A stretch of 64,000 nucleotides of DNA from Halorhabdus sp. CBA1104. Lineage in GTDB: Archaea; Halobacteriota; Halobacteria; Halobacteriales; Haloarculaceae. A model generated the notes under the pieces. It was not told the DNA's origin. It did not search any database and worked only from the letters and a program-made list of their open reading frames with translations. The stretch is taken from the NCBI RefSeq assembly GCF_009690625.1, contig NZ_CP033878.1:1364001-1428000 (forward strand). Reading direction: 5' to 3'. The position numbers and the translations under genes were made by a program. Below, piece after piece: positions 60,024 to 64,000 of this stretch; the stretch's first letter is position 1; every line of letters begins with the position of its first letter.

Positions 60024-60106
60024 GTCGTGGTAGCCAAGCGGCCCAAGGCGCATGGTTGCTAACCATGTGGCGTAAAGCCTCCGGGGTTCGAATCCCCGCC
60101 ACGACG
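60024..60106 (+). tRNA. tRNA-Ser (anticodon GCT)
   Basis: Acceptor GTCGTGG pairs with CCACGAC; anticodon stem CATGG/CCATG, loop TTGCTAA (anticodon GCT at 60058-60060); a long variable arm TGGCGTAAAGCCTC typical of serine; T arm CGGGG-TTCGAAT-CCCCG, discriminator G. Reads AGC and AGU. Located 18 bases upstream of rps13, so it is probably excised from the same transcript. Confidence 0.96.
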
Positions 60107-60123
60107 TTTCACGATCCCAACAT

Positions 60124-60645
60124 ATGAGCGCAGAAGACCCAGACGCGGACGCACCGGAGGACGACGAAGACCTTCGGTACTTCGTCCGCATCGGCCAGGC
60201 AGACCTCGACGGCACGAAGTCCGTCGAACGAGCCCTGACAGACTTGAACGGTATCGGCCAGCGCGCGGCCCGCATCATCGCCAGCGACGTCGACATCGAC
60301 CGCCGAGAGACGTTCGGCCGGCTCGAAGACGAGCAGATCGAGGCGATCGTCGAGCGCGTCGAAGGGTTCGCCGAAGAAGTGCCCGAGTGGCTGGCGAACC
60401 ACCGCAACGACTTCTTCGACGGCGAGACGACCCACGAGATCGGAAACGATCTCAACCTCACCCGTCGACAGGATATCAACCGGATGAAGATGATCAACGC
60501 CTACAAAGGCGTTCGCCACAAGCGTGGCCAGAAGGTCCGCGGCCAGCGAACGAAGTCGACTGGTCGAACCGAAGGCACCATCGGCGTCAACGTCGAGGCG
60601 ATCAAAGAAGAGCGTGAAGAAGAAGCCACGGAGGATGACGAATAA
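60124..60645 (+). CDS. rps13: 30S ribosomal protein S13
   Basis: A 173-residue S13/uS13, which contacts the head of the small subunit and the bridge to the large one. An acidic N-terminal extension ([17 protein letters not shown]) precedes the S13 core: [34 protein letters not shown] (helix-hairpin-helix) and [24 protein letters not shown]. First gene of the S13-S4-S11-rpoD operon; its stop overlaps the rps4 start (TAATG). Confidence 0.98.
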   Translation: MSAEDPDADAPEDDEDLRYFVRIGQADLDGTKSVERALTDLNGIGQRAARIIASDVDIDRRETFGRLEDEQIEAIVERVEGFAEEVPEWLANHRNDFFDGETTHEIGNDLNLTRRQDINRMKMINAYKGVRHKRGQKVRGQRTKSTGRTEGTIGVNVEAIKEEREEEATEDDE

Positions 60646-61154
60646 TGGCGCTCGGATCCAACACCAAGTTCTACGAGACGCCGAACCATCCCTTCCAGGG
60701 CGAACGTATCGCCGACGAAATGGGCCTCATCGGGCAGTACGGCCTCAAAAACAAAGAAGAGCTCTGGCGTGCCCAATCGGAACTGCGAGGGTACCGCCGG
60801 GAGGCTCGGCGGTTGCTCGGTCGGGACGCCGACGAACGCGAGGCCGAAGAGTTCCTCGGTCGCCTCAAACGACTCGGCATTCTCGGTGACGAGGACCGCC
60901 TCGACGACGTGCTGTCCCTGGAAGTGACGGACGTCCTCGAACGGCGGCTCCAGACGGTCGTTTACCGGAAAGGGTTGGCCAACACGGTCGATCAGGCCCG
61001 GCAGTTCATCACGCACGGCCACATTCTGGTCGAGGGTCGGCGCGTCTCGATCCCCTCGAAGATGGTGGCCGTCGCCGAGGAGCCGAGCATCGAGTTCGAC
61101 GAGACGAGTCCGCTCGCCGACGATCTCCACCCAGAACGCGCGGAGGAACGATAA
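60645..61154 (+). CDS. rps4: 30S ribosomal protein S4
   Basis: A 169-residue uS4, an early rRNA binder. [59 protein letters not shown] at the N-terminus and the S4 RNA-binding motif ([40 protein letters not shown]). The start overlaps the rps13 stop. Confidence 0.98.
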   Translation: MALGSNTKFYETPNHPFQGERIADEMGLIGQYGLKNKEELWRAQSELRGYRREARRLLGRDADEREAEEFLGRLKRLGILGDEDRLDDVLSLEVTDVLERRLQTVVYRKGLANTVDQARQFITHGHILVEGRRVSIPSKMVAVAEEPSIEFDETSPLADDLHPERAEER

Positions 61155-61155
61155 T

Positions 61156-61542
61156 ATGGCAGAAGACGACGGCAAGTGGGGCATTGCCCACGTGCACGCA
61201 TCGTTCAACAACACGATCATCACGATCACCGACCAGACCGGCGCCGAGACGCTGGCGAAGAGCTCGGGCGGGACGGTCGTCAAGCAAAACCGCGACGAGG
61301 CCTCGCCGTATGCCGCGATGCAGATGGCCGAAACGGTCGCCGAACAAGTACAACAACGGGGCATCGACGGCGTGCACGTTCGTGTTCGCGGCCCCGGTGG
61401 GAACCAGCAGCAAAACCCCGGACCGGGCGCGCAGGCGACCATCCGGGCGCTGGCTCGCGCGGGTCTCGAAATCGGCCGGATCGAGGACGTGACTCCGATC
61501 CCGCACGACGGTACCCGCAGTCCAAAGTCGAGTGGATTCTAA
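61156..61542 (+). CDS. rps11: 30S ribosomal protein S11
   Basis: A 128-residue uS11 of the platform. [118 protein letters not shown] is a full family match. Gap of one base to rps4 and one to rpoD. Confidence 0.98.
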   Translation: MAEDDGKWGIAHVHASFNNTIITITDQTGAETLAKSSGGTVVKQNRDEASPYAAMQMAETVAEQVQQRGIDGVHVRVRGPGGNQQQNPGPGAQATIRALARAGLEIGRIEDVTPIPHDGTRSPKSSGF

Positions 61543-61543
61543 C

Positions 61544-62287
61544 ATGGCCGAGTACGACGTCACGTTCATCGAACGCGAGGAACGCGAAGCCCGGTTCCTA
61601 ATCCGGGGTGTCACCCCCGCGTTCGCCAACGGCATCCGGCGGGCGATGATCGCAGACGTGCCGACGTTCAGTGTCGACACTGTCCGCGTTATCGAGAACT
61701 CGAGCGTGATGTTCGACGAGCAGATCGGCCTTCGACTCGGGCTCGTTCCGTTGACGACGCCACTCGGTGACTTCGAAATCGGTGACGAAGTGACCCTCGC
61801 ACTGGACGTCGAAGGTCCCGGAACGGCATACTCCGGCGATCTGGTGGCAAACGACGAGATGGTCGAAGCCGCCGATACAGACATCCCGATCATCGAGCTC
61901 AAGGAGGATCAGCGACTCGAACTCGAAGCCGATGCCGTTCTCGAAACGGGTCGTGACCACGCCAAACATCAGGGCGGCGTGGCAGTCTCCTATCGACACC
62001 TCCAGCGCATCGAAGAGGGCGGCGAACGCGACGAGTTCGCCGACGACGAGTCCCACATCGTTCGCGGTGTCATCGAAGACGACGGCGACTTGATTCCCAC
62101 CGAGGACTTCGACAACGATCTGACGAACCGCTACCCCAACACCGAAGTTGCGGTCGAAGATGTCCCGGAAGCGTTCGTCTTCCACGTCGAAACGGACGGT
62201 TCGTTCGACGTCGACACACTCGTGACCGAGGCGACAGACACGCTCCGGTCACGGGCTGAGGCACTGACCGACGCGGTTGCACTGTAA
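61544..62287 (+). CDS. rpoD: DNA-directed RNA polymerase subunit D
   Basis: A 247-residue archaeal Rpo3 (RpoD), a homolog of eukaryotic RPB3 and of bacterial alpha. [73 protein letters not shown] is the dimerisation region. It has no cysteine, so the Fe-S cluster of some archaeal D subunits is absent. The start at 61544 gives MAEYDVT; a short upstream frame start is not used. Last gene of the S13 operon. Confidence 0.97.
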   Translation: MAEYDVTFIEREEREARFLIRGVTPAFANGIRRAMIADVPTFSVDTVRVIENSSVMFDEQIGLRLGLVPLTTPLGDFEIGDEVTLALDVEGPGTAYSGDLVANDEMVEAADTDIPIIELKEDQRLELEADAVLETGRDHAKHQGGVAVSYRHLQRIEEGGERDEFADDESHIVRGVIEDDGDLIPTEDFDNDLTNRYPNTEVAVEDVPEAFVFHVETDGSFDVDTLVTEATDTLRSRAEALTDAVAL

Positions 62288-62404
62288 CGATGATTCGCCC
62301 CCAAAAACCGAAATCGACGGCGCCCGCTGCCCCTCGTGGTGCGAGCGGCGCGACCGTCCGTATCGAAAGCGGTTTGAAGGGGCAGGAAAAATCGAATTAC
62401 GCGT

Positions 62405-62489
62405 GCAGGGATAGCCAAGTCTGGCCAACGGCGCAGCGTTCAGGGCGCTGTCCCGTAGGGGTCCGCAGGTTCAAATCCTGCTCCCTGCA
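62405..62489 (+). tRNA. tRNA-Leu (anticodon CAG)
   Basis: Acceptor GCAGGGA pairs with TCCCTGC, anticodon stem CAGCG/CGCTG with loop TTCAGGG (anticodon CAG), a long variable arm TCCCGTAGGGGTCC, T arm GCAGG-TTCAAAT-CCTGC, discriminator A. Reads CTG. The gene is 18 bases before rpl18e, and the tRNA is likely processed from the same precursor. Confidence 0.96.
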
Positions 62490-62495
62490 CTTTTC

Positions 62496-62501
62496 AGGAG
62501 G
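62496..62501 (+). promoter_or_regulatory. Shine-Dalgarno of rpl18e
   Basis: AGGAGG (62495-62500) is 7-8 bases before the ATG at 62508. Such a strong ribosome-binding site is unusual for this window, where most first genes seem leaderless, and fits a message that starts with a tRNA. Confidence 0.65.
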
Positions 62502-62507
62502 AACGTT

Positions 62508-62858
62508 ATGAGTAAAAGTAATCCGAGACTGCGTAGTCTCATCGCCGACCTGAAGTCGGCCGCCCGCAAGGGCGACGGAGACGTCTGGAGCGACGTCGCC
62601 GAGCGCTTAGAAAAACCGCGGCGCACCCACGCGGAAGTCAACCTGGGCCGCATCGAGCGGTACGCCCAGGAAGACGAAACCGTGATCGTGCCCGGGAAAG
62701 TGCTTGGCAGCGGCGTCTTGCAGAAAGACGTTACCGTCGCCGCCGTCGACTTCTCGTCGACGGCCGAGCGGAAGATCGACCAGGTTGGCGAAACGCTACA
62801 GCTAGAACAGGCACTCGAACAATTTCCCAACGGCTCGAACGTCCGGGTGATTCGATGA
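62508..62858 (+). CDS. rpl18e: 50S ribosomal protein L18e
   Basis: A 116-residue eL18, archaeal homolog of bacterial L15-like proteins. [83 protein letters not shown] matches the family throughout. It heads the L18e-L13-S9-rpoN-rpoK operon and overlaps rpl13 by four bases (ATGA). Confidence 0.97.
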   Translation: MSKSNPRLRSLIADLKSAARKGDGDVWSDVAERLEKPRRTHAEVNLGRIERYAQEDETVIVPGKVLGSGVLQKDVTVAAVDFSSTAERKIDQVGETLQLEQALEQFPNGSNVRVIR

Positions 62859-63292
62859 GTATTGCAACGATCGACGCGGATATCGTCGTCGATGCCCGCG
62901 ACTGTATCATGGGTCGGGTCGCCAGCCAGGTCGCCGAGCGTGCCATGGATGGCGAGACCATCGCCGTGGTCAACGCCGAACACGCCGTGATCACCGGCGA
63001 CGACCAGGACGTCTTCGAGACGTACAAGAAGCGGACGGATGTCGGCAACGAGCAGGGCCGAGCGTACCCCAAGCGCCCGGATGGCATCCTCAAGCGGGCG
63101 ATTCGCGGGATGGTGCCCCACAAGAAACAGCGTGGTCGCGAGGCCTTCGAGAACGTCCGCGTCTACATGGGCAACCCGTACGACGAGGACCCGCAGGTCC
63201 TCGAAGGGACGTCACTGAATCGACTGTCGAACATCAGATTCGTCCAACTGGGCGATCTCTCGGCACGACTGGGAGCCAAGGTAACATGGTAA
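62855..63292 (+). CDS. rpl13: 50S ribosomal protein L13
   Basis: A 145-residue uL13, an early assembly protein. [107 protein letters not shown] is fully family-like. It overlaps rpl18e at its start and rps9 at its end. Confidence 0.98.
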   Translation: MSIATIDADIVVDARDCIMGRVASQVAERAMDGETIAVVNAEHAVITGDDQDVFETYKKRTDVGNEQGRAYPKRPDGILKRAIRGMVPHKKQRGREAFENVRVYMGNPYDEDPQVLEGTSLNRLSNIRFVQLGDLSARLGAKVTW

Positions 63293-63684
63293 CGAACACG
63301 TCAGGCAAGAAGAAGACTGCCGTTGCCCGCGCAACCGTCTCGGAAGGCGAGGGCAAGGTTCGAATCAACTCCCAGCCCGTCGAACTATTCGACCCGGAGC
63401 TGGCGCAACTGAAGATGCTGGAGCCGTTCCGAATCGCCGAAGACGGGCTCCGAGCGGCTGTCGATGTCGACGTGACCGTCGAAGGTGGCGGCGTCATGGG
63501 ACAGGCCGACGCCGCACGGACGGCGATCGCTCGCGGGCTGGTTGAACACACCAACGATGCGGAACTTCGGGATGCCTATATGGCATTTGACCGGTCGCTA
63601 CTGGTCAACGACGTTCGCCAGAGCGAACCCAAAAAGTGGGGCGGCCCGGGTGCCCGCGCCCGATACCAAAAATCTTACCGCTGA
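63286..63684 (+). CDS. rps9: 30S ribosomal protein S9
   Basis: A 132-residue uS9, whose C-terminal arm touches the P-site t[135 protein letters not shown]; the KKSYR-like end is the conserved tRNA contact. Overlaps the rpl13 end by seven bases. Confidence 0.98.
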   Translation: MVTNTSGKKKTAVARATVSEGEGKVRINSQPVELFDPELAQLKMLEPFRIAEDGLRAAVDVDVTVEGGGVMGQADAARTAIARGLVEHTNDAELRDAYMAFDRSLLVNDVRQSEPKKWGGPGARARYQKSYR

Positions 63685-63698
63685 GGTGAGCGCACGTC

Positions 63699-63893
63699 AT
63701 GATGATACCGGTCCGATGTTTCACCTGTGGCACCGTAATCGCCGGACACTGGGAAGAATTCAAAGAGCGCGCCAGGGAGGGCGACGAGGATCCCGAGGCC
63801 GTGCTAGACGAACTCGGCGTCGAACGGCACTGCTGTCGCCGGATGCTCGTCTCCCACGAGGATCTGGTTGACGTCGTGGCACCCTACCAATGA
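63699..63893 (+). CDS. rpoN: DNA-directed RNA polymerase subunit N
   Basis: A 64-residue zinc protein, homolog of eukaryotic RPB10. [11 protein letters not shown] with C7-x2-C10 and the pair C45-C46 in RHCCRRML form the zinc site. The stop overlaps the rpoK start (AATGA). RPB10 helps assemble the D/L platform of the polymerase. Confidence 0.97.
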   Translation: MMIPVRCFTCGTVIAGHWEEFKERAREGDEDPEAVLDELGVERHCCRRMLVSHEDLVDVVAPYQ

Positions 63894-64000
63894 CTGGCGA
63901 CCAAGACTACAACCGCTACGAGAAAGCTCGCGTCCTGGGCGCACGGGCGCTGCAGGTAGCATACGGGGCGCCGGTACTAATCGACACCGAACAGACCCAG
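63890..64000 (+). CDS. rpoK: DNA-directed RNA polymerase subunit K, partial
   Basis: The first 37 codons ([37 protein letters not shown]) match RpoK/RPB6: [21 protein letters not shown] is its conserved helix. The gene continues beyond the window end. The start ATG overlaps the rpoN stop by four bases, so it is the next gene of the same operon. Confidence 0.94.
   Translation, partial: MTGDQDYNRYEKARVLGARALQVAYGAPVLIDTEQTQ

Noticed and set aside
62290-62511. A 73-codon frame across the tRNA-Leu gene
   Set aside because: It runs through a clear tRNA, so it is not a gene.

Overview
The window is a 64 kb chromosomal segment of a halophilic archaeon (class Halobacteria). The evidence is GC-rich DNA, very acidic proteins, archaeal ribosomal and RNA polymerase genes, TFB, an archaeal RPA operon, an archaeal proteasome alpha subunit, Tat-type lipoproteins, a PGF-CTERM-like surface protein, and many genes with a TATA-like box about 25-30 bases before the start codon, which suggests leaderless mRNAs. 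The genus cannot be fixed from sequence alone.

Layout. 0-2.4 kb: tRNA-Arg(CCT) with a duplicated 3' end, tatA, a single-cysteine peroxiredoxin, an HD phosphohydrolase and a small acidic protein. 2.4-6.4 kb: surE, an Rsm22-like methyltransferase, prephenate dehydrogenase and an FAH-family hydrolase. 6.5-11.2 kb: a zinc-ribbon microprotein, a ring-cleaving dioxygenase-like VOC protein, a divergent DoxX/HxlR pair with a palindromic operator, UspA and GNAT proteins, and a Sulfolobus-type zinc ferredoxin. 11.2-17.2 kb: an Hvo_1808-like surface protein, a riboflavin-pathway reductase, and the ssDNA-binding operon rpa1-rpap1-rpe, in which rpap1 is frameshifted. 17.2-28.8 kb: a Tat lipoprotein, a decayed or miscalled membrane gene, UspA, creatininase-family and GlpA-like proteins, an Lhr helicase, an oxidoreductase, and a MutS/AMMECR1/DUF357 set. 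29-36.7 kb: TFB, a FUN14 protein, then an RNA and protein quality-control cluster (SBDS, psmA, RNase P Pop5 and Rpp30, an exosome-linked RNA-binding protein) interrupted by an opposite-strand membrane GAF-like sensor. 36.8-42.4 kb: Nudix hydrolase, pyrI and a frameshifted pyrB, a KaiC-like protein with a degenerate P-loop followed by a perfect 30-bp palindrome, small membrane and lipoprotein genes, and an FKBP isomerase with a GGM tail. 42.4-46.2 kb: CYTH cyclase, methionine adenosyltransferase, ThiI. 46.2-50.6 kb: two paralogous REC-PAS regulators flanking cysteine synthase, and a thioredoxin. 50.6-59.8 kb: a YyaL/SSP411-type protein, frameshifted purD, tRNA-Gly(TCC), tyrS, an Mrp ATPase, acetoacetate decarboxylase-like and SDR proteins. 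60-64 kb: two ribosomal/RNA polymerase operons, each headed by a tRNA (tRNA-Ser(GCT)-rps13-rps4-rps11-rpoD and tRNA-Leu(CAG)-rpl18e-rpl13-rps9-rpoN-rpoK), running off the end in rpoK.

Most of the segment is housekeeping. No insertion sequence, CRISPR array or prophage was seen. The most unusual signals are: a 36-base hairpin element found beside two different tRNA genes with compensatory stem changes; a 22-bp duplication of the tRNA-Arg 3' end; several apparent single-base deletions in conserved genes (rpap1, pyrB, purD and a small membrane gene), which look like base-calling errors or real decay; and a pair of receiver-PAS proteins without any visible output domain.
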